DNA of 64,000 nt, taken from assembly GCF_050947875.1 (NCBI RefSeq), contig NC_134570.1, positions 109,276,622 to 109,340,621 on the forward strand, in the 5' to 3' direction. Made by a program: the position numbers and the translations under genes. Positions 32,166 to 45,600 of this stretch are shown here, piece by piece (position 1 is the first letter of the stretch; every line of letters begins with the position of its first letter). The stretch comes from Dermacentor variabilis. Lineage: Eukaryota > Arthropoda > Arachnida > Ixodida > Ixodidae. The notes beneath the pieces were generated by a model that was given only the letters and a program-made list of their open reading frames with translations, was not told the DNA's origin and searched no databases.

Positions 32166-32814
32166 GTGATTTTTTGTTTCCCCAAACCAACTTATAGTCC
32201 CACAAAGAACAAACACCATTTCACACAAAATTAAAACAACTTGATCGCCTCTGTGCGTGGTCATGCAGAACACCATCTTGCTGAAAAAAGATGGATTAAA
32301 TGATATTTGAGCTACACGTTAAAGATGAGTTGGTATGGTAATTAATTGTTAGTTGGTTCGCTGAGCTATCCATAACTGAAACTTTGCTCCGGCGTGTCAG
32401 AAACGTTACTATGAGTCTTGTTTCAAATTTCCCGTGCCTAATTCGCTATTATGAGGTATTGAAACTCAGCACATCAAAAATCGTACGTTCTGTTGTGCAG
32501 GGTTAAAGCAAAACCAAACAGCAATATTAAACTAGTGCGAATAGTAAATCCCTAAATTCCAGAGCTGTCTTTGATTTCATTTCTAGGATAAAAGTATCGA
32601 AAGAGAAATGCGATGCGGAACGCTCACAACCCGCTCCTTCTTGCCGTGCAGGTGAGCAAGTACTACTGCAAGTGTGTTCGTTCTAGCGATCCCTTTTCGG
32701 TGGTGTCCGTGCTCGTGGCTTAGTGGTTTTCTGCCTACTGTTATGTTCTTTATTATCTATTATTATTATGTTATGCATGCTTATGACATTGAATTGAACC
32801 CCGATCCCTGATAT
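32166..32814. other. no gene recognised
   Basis: AT-rich anonymous DNA. Confidence 0.4.
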
Positions 32815-33440
32815 TGCTCAAATTTCAAAGGAGCTGAAGGAGATAGCATGCGACATTAGGGAAATTAAAGGGAAGCGGCTAGTAGAAATCGAAAGGATAG
32901 TAGCTAGACGCTCTATCGAACCTGAAGGACAAAATTAACTCGTGCCAGGAAACAGCCTCGCCACATTAATAACGTACTCCACTTACTCGAAAAGAAAACT
33001 GATTAACTAGAAAACCAATGCCGAAAATCTAACCTGATAATTTACGGATAAACTGAAACACAAGGTGAAAATGCGGAATATTTACAGACGGCCGTTCGTA
33101 AATATATTTCTTTAAAATATTCTTGAACTCAGCGATATACCTATAGAGAGGACTCACAGAGATTAGGCAAACCAGTAACCGACAAGAATCGCCCGGTTAT
33201 CCTGAGGCTTCTGAATTAGAGAGACAAGTCCGTTATTCTAAAGAAAAAAAGCTATACGAAGAAAAAATACGGATATTTCAATTGGTGAAGACTTCTCTTG
33301 GAAGGTTCATGACATGAGACGGAAGCTGTGGGCAAGTTTCAAAGACAAACAGGGATAGGCAGAAGACAGTTACTTTAACCTTCAAGAAGATGTACATCGC
33401 CAATAATGCGACCTATGATAGGGACGAATAATGATAGAGT
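32815..33440 (+). pseudogene. degenerate LINE ORF1 of L1/CR1 type (coiled coil plus RNA-binding)
   Basis: Across all three plus frames, short pieces line up with the ORF1 architecture of L1 and some CR1 elements. A Lys/Glu-rich coiled-coil segment (IAQISKELKEIACDIREIKG, about 32812-32870) comes first, then LENQCRKSNLIIYG (about 33007-33050). NRPVILRLLNFRDKSVIL (about 33185-33240) and ISIGEDFSWKVHDMRRKLW (about 33275-33330) follow. Many stops and frameshifts separate the pieces. No reverse transcriptase lies immediately downstream; repeat C begins instead. The assignment rests on the order and spacing of these blocks. Confidence 0.6.
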
Positions 33441-33461
33441 GCCTATCAGAAAAAAGCCGGC

Positions 33462-33960
33462 AGATCCCACGCCCTGTGGGAATCGATGTTTTGCGAAGCA
33501 GTGTGTGGGGAGCCTACAAAGTAAACCAAACCACCATGAGAGCACCAAGACGTATGCGGCTGTTTCATGACCTACATGACACGCATTTCATGAAATTCTC
33601 GTCATGACCTATCATTTATGTTCGTCATACACTCTTGTCATGCTATGCCACTTTTGGCACATAGCAAGTTAACGAAACGACCATGAGAGCACCAAGACAT
33701 AGGCGGCCGTTTCATGATCTACTTCACACACATGTCGTGACATTCATGTCATGACCTGTCAGTTATGTTCTTCAAATTCTCTGGTCATGCTATGCCTATT
33801 TTGGTACATTGCAGGACGTAGGTGGCTGTTTCATGACCTACATGACACGCAAGTCATGTCGCTCATGTCGTAACCTATCATTTATGTTCGTCATACACTC
33901 CTGTCATACTATGCCGCTTTCGGTACCCGCCAAGTTATCTGCCGACAGACGCTTAGTACT
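33462..33960 (+). repeat. repeat family C copy 2, three tandem sub-units of about 130-155 bp
   Basis: Begins with the GGAATCGATGTTTTGCGAAG-type terminus shared with 6796-6815 in inverse. Three sub-units (about 33530, 33686 and 33816) each contain CGTTTCATGA, TCATGACCT or a variant, TTATGTTC and CATGCTATGCC. Rich in TCATGA palindromes. Confidence 0.75.
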
Positions 33961-34244
33961 TGTGAAGAGTGCGAGAAGCCGCTTTAACAGCTTCGCTTTG
34001 ATGTATCAGTTGTTCTCATTGGCATAACCTGCAAAAGATGTTTGTCTAATCATTTCTGCTTTCTGGGGCTCCGCACTATCCTGGTTTACCAGCAAAGACG
34101 GGCGAATGCGAGCCCGTGCGGAACTCGTGTCCTTTAGCATATCAACAAGGATGTTCAAAAACTACGTACCACACACGGAGAGGGATGCCTATTTCGAAAC
34201 ATTATTTATCCACATAATTCGGTATAGCAGCGGTAAGCTTACCG
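33961..34244. other. no gene recognised
   Basis: Short anonymous spacer between repeats C and D. Confidence 0.4.
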
Positions 34245-34440
34245 CGACACATTGCTGACAAGGAAATTTATTTACCCGCAGGCACGCTTGCAACTGTGGT
34301 ATGAACGAAAAGTACAATATAAGGTACAGCACATGTAATACATCATACTTGATGTAAACAAAACAGATTAGCAAATGAAATAATAATTGTTGTCTGCTTG
34401 GCACTTGCTTTGCCACATACAACAGTAGTCACATGCGTAC
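34245..34440 (+). repeat. repeat family D, copy 1
   Basis: Near-identical to 44633-44825: GCTGACAAGGAAATTTATT, GGTATGAACGAAAAGTACAA, ACATCATACTTGATGTAAAC. Unknown element class. Confidence 0.75.
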
Positions 34441-34753
34441 GGCTAATGGAGCCAAACAAATACTGATCACTAACACAGGATATTTTGAAAAGCTGCCGAC
34501 CTTTCTCTGGCTGGTCTAAAAAGTTTTGTCTGCATATCTAATTTGCAATATAAACAATACTCCTGTAATACGCAAAGAAAACATATGTTTAAGATTCTTA
34601 CATATCCTTTAAAGTAATTCCACAAGGAAGGTAGATATACCGGAAACTATATGTTTTGACGCCAAACGTTTATAAATATGGTCAGCATAGACGTTATATT
34701 TAGGAAGCCTATAAATGTATGTCTTGTCTGCCTAGTAATGCTATCGACACGCA
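34441..34753. other. no gene recognised
   Basis: AT-rich anonymous DNA between repeats D and A. Confidence 0.4.
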
Positions 34754-35370
34754 CCTTAACGCGAAAGCGTTAAGGGCGCCGTGTCGCAAAAAATCCGGCG
34801 TCGGCGTCCCGCACCCACCGTCATTTCGGCAAAAATAATGTCGAACCACGCATGGCCAGCCACGCAGGCCGTCCATGTAGCGCATGCAAGTTACTGAACA
34901 AATGGAATTTCTCAAGGTAAAATACATCAGAAAAGTCGCAAAGTACGATTCACACACAACCTACAGACATGATAGCGTCGGATAGTAATTTGAATATACG
35001 AGAAAACATAATCTTGCTACGCGGAAACTCAAAGCACAAATCCCTTTTCCAGCATTTCTACAATTCATAGAGCGGCCATGGCCTCCAAGATTTGCGCGTG
35101 CCGGCGCGCGCAAATATCAAAGGCCATAAAATGGCTCGCCCGGTTTCTTGCAACAGCTCCTGATTGCGCTCGCCTTCGCCGCATTGCAGCCCACGCAAGA
35201 GGCCACGTTTCCACCAGAAAGCTCGCCTTCATGTACAACGTTTGCCGCCAGCGTTTCCCAGTAAACATTACGGTTACATAAGCTGCAGTTGCCGCGAAGC
35301 TTGAGCAGCAGTCAGGGATCTTTTAGTGCTATCTCGTTCCACTCTTAAAGGCGAAGCTTAAGCGTGCTCC
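34754..35370 (+). mobile_element. repeat family A, copy 2 (MITE-like)
   Basis: Collinear with 16134-16696. It begins TTAACGCGAAAGCGTTAA and ends with ACATTACGGTTACATAAGCT and CGTTCCACTCTTAAAGGCGA. An inserted GCGCGTGCCGGCGCGCGC-like stretch lies near 35085-35105. Frames read in both directions but are not conserved. Confidence 0.75.
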
Positions 35371-36480
35371 AAATATTTTCTCGCAGTTAGCGAGTTTTGG
35401 CATAGAAAAGTTTCTTGAAGCTCTAGTTTTTTGTTTCAACAGAATGCACCGTAGTCTTTCTTTTTTTTTAGTGATAGAATGACAACTAGATATGAGCAGA
35501 CACTATCAAAATTCCTGACGTGATGGCTGGTGTCGGAATTGCAAGGCCACATCGCCAGTTCTCTCTGGCTTCCTTTTCTCTTTCTTCCCCCTTAATTTTT
35601 TGCGTCTCATCTGGCTTACCAAGCACCGTCACAATCGACAGTGGCAGTTGCGAAAGTCAGTCTAATAATTGCTATAATGCATGTCCTAATCGCCTTCTCC
35701 GAGTGAAAAACAAAGAAAGAAGCGAAAAAGAAAACGAGAAAACAAAAACAATACAGTGCACTGTTTAGCCCCTGCGTCTTATAGAGATCGAAGCTAAGCG
35801 AACACCGACATGACTTCTCTCTGAGCGGCTTCCTTGCAAGTAACCTGTATACTGAGGTGTTCATAGCGGTGGGAAATGTTGCGATGTCGTTTGACTTAGC
35901 GGTTTATCGTGTTTCCGTGACAGTGAGTGCGTGCGTGTTTGTGTTTGCATGAAAAAAAATCGCAGTTTCGCCCGAAAAGCGAAGCATCGATTGCGATAGC
36001 AAATTAGTGGACAGCTATACAAAGTAAGGATAATAATTTTATCGGCCGTATAAACTTGCAAACATAGGCACACTATACTTGCGGACAACTTTCTGTGGCT
36101 ATGAAGGGATGAAGGGATAGCTACGGGCGCGTGGCTGCTGTACATGCGTTGCCGCAGCAAGTAATCTGGCAGCGTTTGACACTGCTTTTGGTTGCTCGGA
36201 ACAGACTCTGAATCGACGCAGCTTCCACGCGCGACGGTTTCACGTTTTCCCAGACGCCGAAGGGCAAAGCCGCAAAATAAGTAAACCTTTACGCTGAGTG
36301 GGATGTCCTGTGTTATTTAGCTGTTGCTGATAAAATGTTTATGCTTTGTCTTCCCCAGCCCAGACTAACGTGGATTAGAACGCGGGACTCTTTTTCAGAA
36401 GCGCTCCCACTTGTGCGCGCATTGCCTCCGCACCCTTCATAGCCAGAGAGAGTTGTCCGTGTGTATAACTAAATTGACAA
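35371..36480. other. no gene recognised
   Basis: AT-rich. Around 35520-35640, words such as TCTGGCTTACCAA recall the right half of the piggyBac-type MITE at 2385-2400, so a decayed copy may be present. Confidence 0.35.
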
Positions 36481-36960
36481 GCGCGGTGTCGGGCGCACAC
36501 AAGCCGCCATGAACTCATCTCACTCGATGACCGCGGAAACTCGATCGCCGTCAAAACGCTGCAGCGAGGAAACGCTGCAGCAGCAGCGAGTGAATTGGCC
36601 TTCGTGCAGCCACTCGCATCAACGCGAACTACGCCTTGAAAACACAGCGCAGCGTGGACTCTGCAACCGTTGCAGATGACTTTCAAGATACCGCGGCCCG
36701 ACCACGCGCGGGCGCGGCCACCCGGGCCGCCCAGAGTAGAACGCAACCCTTCACCTCCCCCCCCCCCCCCCCCGACGCATTGCACACGACAGAAGGCTGC
36801 GCGCTTCCTCCCCGCTTTCATCCGCGATCGCCGGCTCACCCTCGCACGCTTTCCCTCGTACATACACCAGACGACGCGCGGCGACGGTTTTATCGCCCGT
36901 GGACTTTATGCGGAACCTCACGGCGACGGCGACGCCTACGGCAGAAATGTGTCTGGAGTG
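36481..36960. other. GC/CpG-rich segment with a poly-C run
   Basis: CpG-rich patch containing a 17-base C run (36757-36773). Frames of up to 162 codons exist on the minus strand, but they lack domains and include poly-Gly from the homopolymer. Confidence 0.35.
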
Positions 36961-37245
36961 TCCAAATAATTGCTTTTTCAATAAAAGTAGTTCATCGCTA
37001 GCCACACCGAACAGCCTTCAATGTAGACACCATCACTGAATAAATCGCGACTTACTTTACTTAACCACGGAAAACGGAAATCAGCTTCGTAAGCGGAAAT
37101 AAAAGAAACAGAAGAAAAGACGCCTCAGGGAGTTGGGAAGCCTTTAACAACGAAAAAATCATGTGAACAGTTTAAAACGAATAAATTTATTATCTTTGTT
37201 GAACACCATTAGCGTACAATTCACCTTCAATAGCAGTTTAAATTG
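36961..37245. other. no gene recognised
   Basis: AT-rich spacer. Confidence 0.4.
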
Positions 37246-37247
37246 CT

Positions 37248-37388
37248 TAAAGAAAAAAAAAAAAGACTATGCGCTAGGAACCGTTACGCCTTTGTGCAAT
37301 AACATCGCAGGTCCAACGATGCGCAAGTCACCAACGGCTCATTCCAGAAAGATTCGACCAGTTGAGCTAACAAGCCTGTGTGGCAAAA
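37248..37388 (-). repeat. possible tRNA-related SINE fragment
   Basis: On the minus strand, TTAGCTCAACTGGTCGAATC resembles a tRNA A-box region and the block ends in a run of T (plus-strand A run at 37250-37263), like a Pol III terminator. A convincing B box and cloverleaf are missing. Confidence 0.3.
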
Positions 37389-38199
37389 ATATTGCGCCAT
37401 GATTTTGCTCTATAGCCGTGGCAGCAATGCAAAAAAAAAAAAAAAAAAAAAAAAAGAGAGGCGCCTCTGCGCGCAGTTGGCCGGAAAATGGCGTTTTCGG
37501 ACGGCACAGCAGCGGACACGAAAGCAGTCGGCCGTTCTCATTTCGACGGGTGATTGCGCCTCGCTTTTCGGCGCTCGCTTCCGACAGCCCGCCCGCAACA
37601 CCGCGCTCGCTCGCTCGCATGGCGTAGTGATTTCATTGTTGTCGTGATAACTGGGCTCCGCACCACAAGTTCGCGCAGCAGGATTACGTGCCAGTCTGTC
37701 GGTGTCCTCCCACTCAGCAGCGTTTGTTTTTTCAACGTGGCGAAACGAGTCGTCGCCTTTGCTTCCGATGAGGCTTAACATCGCTCAGCGCTAATATACC
37801 AAGAGCGAAATCCTCTTTCATGGTTGGAAGCGGTTGCGCATTTCTTTCTTGAGCACATTTTCTTCTACGTTTCTCTATTTACGTTTCATTCGTGCATGTA
37901 CAAGACAACGAATATACCCCAGTTGTGTGATTTCCCATCAATGGTATGAAGAGCCGAAATAGTGTCTGGTATTTAGTAAATTGTCTTTATTTGTTGTTAA
38001 AGCGTGAGGAGGACACACTGCCGCCCGTCGAATTGTGAAACAGACACGCGTGCCCACTGCGCGCTAACAGTAACTAATCCAATGTAACTGCGTAGACAAA
38101 ATACATTCGGGCCACATCTATCATTTTACGAGATCTAACTACCACCCATTAACCTAGTACGTAATGCACACCACATTTCTACTTTGTTATCACTTTACC
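37389..38199. other. no gene recognised; 25-base poly-A at 37431-37455
   Basis: A GC-rich part (37456-37790) follows the poly-A run. The frames carry homopolymer artefacts and no domain. Confidence 0.4.
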
Positions 38200-38202
38200 T
38201 CT

Positions 38203-38310
38203 CCCTCACCTCTTTCCACAGCGTAGGGTAGCAAACCGGATCTTCCCCTCTGGTTAACCTCCCTGCCTTTCCCCTTTCCTCTGTCTCTCTCTCTCTCTCT
38301 CTCTAGTACG
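38203..38310 (+). repeat. orphan LINE 3' end with (TC)n tail
   Basis: GCGTAGGGTAGCAAACCGGA, then CTGGTTAACCTCCCTGCCTT, then a CT repeat. This is the plus-strand version of the 3' UTR seen at 46360-46480. No coding part. Confidence 0.7.
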
Positions 38311-38399
38311 TAACAGAGCACTGTGCAATCCCGCGTGCCCGTACAACCCCCGCCGCTCCTACTGTCACGTGTCTCTTCCATCATTTAACAAAGACAGCA

Positions 38400-39535
38400 C
38401 TAGTTCGGAGGCAAATGACGCTAAGCTTCCGCCCTTCGAGTTTATCTTAGAGCTTCCACGGAGGTGAGATGGTGGCGGGCATTAAAATATTCCGGCATCA
38501 CCCAAAGCAGCGCAGTCGCTGTCGTGATTCGTCATAACTGCTCGCAGTCCAGCCGACTTGAGGGAGATACGGATGCTCCAACTACTGTGAAAGTGAGCTT
38601 GCTCTTCTTCACTGTCAAACACACGTACTGGTTTTCATGGCCAGGTGGCACTGGATAATGGACATACGTAAAATCACGTCGTACGAAAACGATATTCTTC
38701 CTACATTCTTCGTGTGTGGCGGACAAGAACCACTCATATCCGGCCAGTCTGTTGTGAGCTGATAGGAAATCGCAGATGACGATAATGGGGAACTCATTCA
38801 CAAACACGAACTGTCTAAAGTCCGACAAGCGTGACTTAAGTCCTCCGGCGTTCCACTAAAACACTGACGCATTCCGGGCTTCGTCACGAAATGACAGCTT
38901 CTGGCGAGCCATAATTTCTGCCAAGGGCTGCGAGCACTGGACTCAAATGTCCGGCACCTCTAGCGCGCTTTTTGCAGACGAATTTTTCATATTGCTCTGT
39001 ACAACGCGAATGGCATGAGAGACCGCAAAATGCTGATGACCTGGATATCATCAGCCAACGTCACTTCAACCGTTGCCGCAGCCCTCGAGGTCGATGCGTT
39101 TTGAGGTTACTCAACAGCGGGTTGTGCCTTCGGCAGCTCCAGCCATTTTTGAGGACGGGCGAGTCTTTCCACTTTATTTTCCTTGTATCCGTCTTGGTGG
39201 CGCTGTGCGTTCATGCGGCAACTCCTCAGACGGAAGATGGCGTGTCAATATCGGCAGCTGCGGTTCTTCGTGAACGTTCTTTCTTTTTTTCGGTGTCGAT
39301 AGTGACGTCACTAAAGAGTGGCAGTAGCCTCTACATGTTGAATTTACCCGCACCATTCGTTTGAGGATCGCAAATTCCTTGCGCACCGGCGGGCAATTCT
39401 TTGATGAGGCCTTGGCCTCACTTGATGAGGTCATGCTAGGTCACATCATAACCTCTGTGCGGCAGGCGTCTTCCGAATGGGACCCAGAGCAGCGCGGACA
39501 CACGGCGTTGTTCTTAAGCGGCGACCTTGCACTAG
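38400..39535 (-). pseudogene. LINE fragment: ORF1 end and endonuclease N-terminus
   Basis: Read on the minus strand, a basic segment with KKRKNVHEEPQLPILTR (about 39250-39300) looks like a LINE ORF1 region. After a spacer comes an endonuclease start: WNAGGLKSRLSDFRQFVFVN (about 38800-38860), then FPIIVI, HNRLAGYEW and FVRRDFTYVHYPVPPGHENQ (about 38640-38700). SKLTFTVVGASVSPSSR and a decayed counterpart of the GDFNAH motif follow near 38480-38500. The acidic residue expected just after FPIIVIC is Asp rather than Glu. Stops interrupt the frame and no reverse transcriptase follows. It differs from the I-clade element at 25-31 kb. Boundaries are approximate. Confidence 0.6.
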
Positions 39536-41235
39536 TGATGTAGAACTTCCGGAAATTTTGAAGCCGTGAAAAAAGCCATGAAAAAAAAAAACGTTTTTCT
39601 TTTTAGATTTTGGCAGCACTGAAAAAATTTCCAAAAATTTATTAGGATACGGAAGTGAAAATAGCAGTATATAAGGGTGCATTTAATGACGTGTTTATAA
39701 AGGTTTCGGCAAGGTGTAGACACTGTATAACAAATAACCCCCTTTCTTACTCGCTCGGAGATTCTTGGTACTTTCTGGATTTCTCCTCCACCGACCATCT
39801 TATTTGAGAAGCGAGATTGGCGCACTCTCTGCGCACTTCTGGAACTTTAGTTCTTCAGATTGCGGACGGAGTCTGTTTAATTGCCACACGGTTAATTATA
39901 TAACACGCAACAGTAAAATGTAGGTCAAGCGTATGGACGTCTTTAGATGCACAAAATGGTGGGAAACGAGCAATCGTAAGTATATAGATTATCTTTTGCA
40001 ACTTTCTTGAAACCGGTTGACGACGGTATTGTTTCAAAATTGTTTTTTATTCATTCTGTTAAAGAGATGTTGGCGAATAATCGAAAAAATGAAGAGCAAA
40101 CATTTTTGAAATCTTTTTTGTCGAAACCTCAGTGCCATCAAACAAATGGGACGCCATGAATTTCAAATTTTGTTCCTTGTACTTAGATAACTTTAGCGAC
40201 ATATAATTTCGTGTAACTCGTTAGGTTGAGCTTCCGTTTCACTATTAACGCAATGTAGTCCTTTAATCAAAGATAGGTAAATATAGCTTCACGCAAATGT
40301 TGAAATCCACGATTTCTTGACAAGCCTGGGAGGGCAGCGTTGCCACACGGATTTCGTTTTTTGCATATTTTCTGTCTTACCAAGCTTCCTACTCAGAATA
40401 AAAGGGGCGTTTTGCCATTTTTTTAGTGTACCTCCAAAAGCAAAAACTGCCTTTATGACATCAGATATGGAATATTAAATTATTTGTCACAAGCAACACC
40501 TTAGAAATCTTGCGCTAGAAGTGCACCAGTTCAAGTTGCGTAGCCAGATAGCCCACCCCTCGGAAGATGACTGCATAAAGGCCTGCGTCGAGATCGCGAA
40601 CCAACGGAATGAAAGGACTGAAAGGAATGAAAGAGGATCTTACATGCCTAAATACTCCCTTGATTTATCCGCCGTAGACAGGTTGCACGATATATCATTA
40701 TTTACAAATGGGTCTAACATCTTGGTTCCGGAATCTCGCGCACGTAGGCCATCGTGAAAGCGGCTAGGTGTATTAGACATTTACGACGAACCGCACGTCA
40801 AACGATCAGTGGATAAAGGGAGCGACGGAACGGGCCGCCACAGCGTTACGGTTCTGAGCCGCGCTTGAAAACAGGCGAGCTTCAGAGCGGCTAGGTGCCT
40901 TGGACATTTCCACAGTTTTGGACAGCGCTTATATGCGATAAATATTGGGAAAAAAGATGAGGAACCGGGCCGCTTCGCTCAACCGAAAAGCCACGGGACA
41001 CGCACGTACGGTGACAATGTTCGACTGCTTTCTGGCGCACGTCGCTGACGCATGGCCTCGAAGAATTCTTCTCAGACTCAGTCGCCGGCAAGTCAGGAAT
41101 GTTATGCCTCCTTTAAACTATAGCAAATGCGTCTGCGACCAGTCAGACAGTTTGTACACTTCGCGCCCGGAGCAATAGACGCCCCTGTTGCCGCCACGCT
41201 CGAAATACAGCATGTTGCGAATGCGCGCTAGAGAT
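39536..41235. other. no gene recognised
   Basis: Mostly AT-rich. The part from 40740 to 41230 has moderate GC. No domain in any frame. Confidence 0.4.
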
Positions 41236-43315
<2,080 letters not shown>

Positions 43316-43317
43316 AC

Positions 43318-43450
43318 TAGGGAGAGAGAGAGAGAAAAGAAAGGGAAGGAAAGACAAGGAGGTTATAGCCTGTGTAAGTATACCGGCTGGCGACCTTGCA
43401 CTGGAGAAAGGGAATAAATGGTGATAGAAGAAACAAATTAAAGAAATAGA
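43318..43450 (-). repeat. orphan LINE 3' end (GA-tail family), diverged
   Basis: A GA run, then GGAAAGACAAGGAGGTTATAG and GACCTTGCACTGGAGAAAGG, weaker counterparts of the GGGAGGTTAACC and CTACACTGGGGAAAGG landmarks. Confidence 0.5.
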
Positions 43451-43689
43451 GTGAGAAAATTCCCACAATAGAGCGATGCTACGCGCTACAACGTCCAAAG
43501 ACGGTCGCACAATTCAGAAGCGCTTAAATACTTCAGCAGAGCCCTTAAGTCCTTGAGTGCCGAAACCCGCCTGGACCAGTGTCCTAGAACTTCTTCCTTC
43601 CTCAAGGGGCGATCGTCCAGGGAAACGATTGGAGATGTTTTCTTAGAATGTGAAGATATATACTCGACTGTCGGTTTAGGCTCCGCTTG

Positions 43690-43978
43690 CCTCCTTGAAG
43701 CCCTTCGGCTCAGGGATAGCAGGGGGAAGCAAACACGTCCGCAATAGGGATTAGTAAAAGGCGCTTGGATATTTGGTGGCACAAAAGTTGGGAGACCACA
43801 AGGAACGAAAGTGTACAAGAACAAAGTTTCCAAACATTGCTCAGAAAGTTTGAGGCCGGTATTTTTTTTTCTGCTAAAAAAATAATATGTGCATACGTAA
43901 GACATTGGGCGAAATAAGAAAACGAAAGCCACTGCCCCCCGTTTCAAAGGGGACTCTCATAGCATCCATCCATGCTAC
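43690..43978 (+). repeat. repeat family E, copy 1, ending in ATCC units
   Basis: Shares AAACACGTCCGCAATAGG, ATTAGTAAAAGGCGCTTGGA, CCACTGCCCC and CAAAGGGGACTCTCATAGC with 50530-50870, and finishes in CATCCATCCATG. The simple 3' tail suggests a retroposon. Confidence 0.6.
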
Positions 43979-44570
43979 CACGCCTGGATGCTTAACAGGC
44001 ATCGACACCCCCTACGCATCGGGGGCGGTGAAACTGGCCGACTGCACCCGCAGTATCGTGCATATAGTTTTGCCGCGTCGCGATCACGGCGTCGGGAGCG
44101 CAGGCGGCAGCGCATGGCTAGGCACGCTGCTCCGCGTCGTATTATCTTATAGATGCGCCTCTGCATGCTTAGGAAGTCGGCAAGCACTCGAACGTCAGAG
44201 AGAAGCGTAGTAGTTGAAACGAGAACGCTATAAAGAGCACCTTTGACGCCGAAATGTCATGTAAGAAGCAGGTTCGTAAGATCCCCGAGCGATTCGGCGA
44301 GCTCGGAATCGGGAGCGATTTCTTCAGGTGCATATATCTTGTCGTTTACTGGCGCTTCTAGCCTATTTCCGTATTGTTCGTCTAACTTGTAAGGCTCTCG
44401 CTATTTTGTATTTGTTGAAAATTATTTCGTAGGGAGATCCGTCTTGAAGTTATCACTTTGCGACCTTATCCTTCACGTTACTAAGAATATGTACATTGGC
44501 ATTTCTCTGTAAACTGAATTTAGTAGAACTGCGAAAGTCAGGTGTGGCACTACGGTGGCGCGGGCCTGCA
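43979..44570. other. no gene recognised
   Basis: A GC-rich patch at 44030-44215, AT-rich afterwards. Confidence 0.4.
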
Positions 44571-45260
44571 GTTTTAATGCGATAGCATTAAGAAGCCCGT
44601 GTCGCAGAAAACCAGGTGTCGGCGTCCCTCGTGGGCTGACAAGGAAATTTATTCACCCGTAGGCACGCTTACAACTGTGGTATGAACGAAAAGTACAATA
44701 TAAGGCACATCACATGTAATACATCATACTTGATGTAAACAAAACAGATTAACAAGTGAAATAATAAATGGTGCCTTCTTGACACTGGCTTTGTGCCACA
44801 CACAACAACAACATGGGCTTTGGACTGCGCTAAGGCAAAAGGAATTTCGAGCCGAATTCCGAACCACGCATACACGCAACCACTTGCCTACCACGAAAGT
44901 TGTTCATACCTTGTCTTTCATTCTTTAAATGTTATTCCTCGGAATTTTGAGAACGGCAGCCCCCCCCCCCCCCCAAAAAAAAAAAAGAAAATCAAGAACA
45001 CCGACAGCGCATGTCCTTTATGTTAGCTCTTCTCAGACTGAAATATTAAAAGTGCGAAACAATAACACGAGACCAACCCACGCAAGAGGCCGCGCTTCTG
45101 CAAAAAAGCTCGCCTTCGGGAATAGCGTTCGCAGCAAGTGTTAATTCCCCGGTAAATGTTAGGGTTACATAAGCTGCAGTTTCCGGCAAGCACGAAAAGC
45201 AGTAAGGGGTCTTTGAACGCTGTCGCGTTCCACTCTTAAAGGCGAAGCTTAAGCCTTCTC
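44571..45260 (+). mobile_element. repeat family A, copy 3, interrupted by repeat D
   Basis: The left end (TTTTAATGCGATAGCATTAA to about 44632) and right end (about 45072-45260, with GGTTACATAAGCTGCAGTTT and GCTGTCGCGTTCCACTCTTA) belong to family A. The middle is replaced by repeat D and by C/A homopolymers. Confidence 0.7.
44633..44825 (+). repeat. repeat family D, copy 2, nested in repeat A
   Basis: Near-identical to 34245-34440. Inserted after the first 60 bp of repeat A, so D is younger than this A copy. Confidence 0.75.
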
Positions 45261-45434
45261 GAAAATTTTCTAACTTTAGCCTTTAACTTTAGCTAACTTT
45301 AGCCAAGCTGTTCAACGAAAGAAAAAAAGAAATTAAAAGAACACTGTGCAAGATACAATACAACCTCTGACGACATAAAACCATAGGTCTAAAGATCGTG
45401 TCCTGCGCCGTGTTTTTTCAATTTTATGTTTTTC

Positions 45435-45437
<3 letters not shown>

Positions 45438-45516
<79 letters not shown>

Positions 45517-45600
45517 GGGGAAAGGCAGGGAGGTTAACCAGAGAAAAGCTCCACTAAAGCTAGGTGGTACACCCTATATACTCATGTCGCTTTCTGCTTG
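45438..45600 (-). repeat. GA microsatellite (75 bp) plus LINE 3'-end stub
   Basis: A pure GA tract (45438-45512) followed by GGCAGGGAGGTTAACCAGAG, the GA-tail LINE landmark. No coding part. Confidence 0.75.

Noticed and set aside
38530..38830. Circularly permuted endonuclease, because a DF-SAH word precedes the central endonuclease blocks
   Set aside because: The early word (VICDFLSAHNRL) aligns better with the N-terminal acidic motif region, and a separate decayed GDFNAH counterpart lies downstream in normal order.
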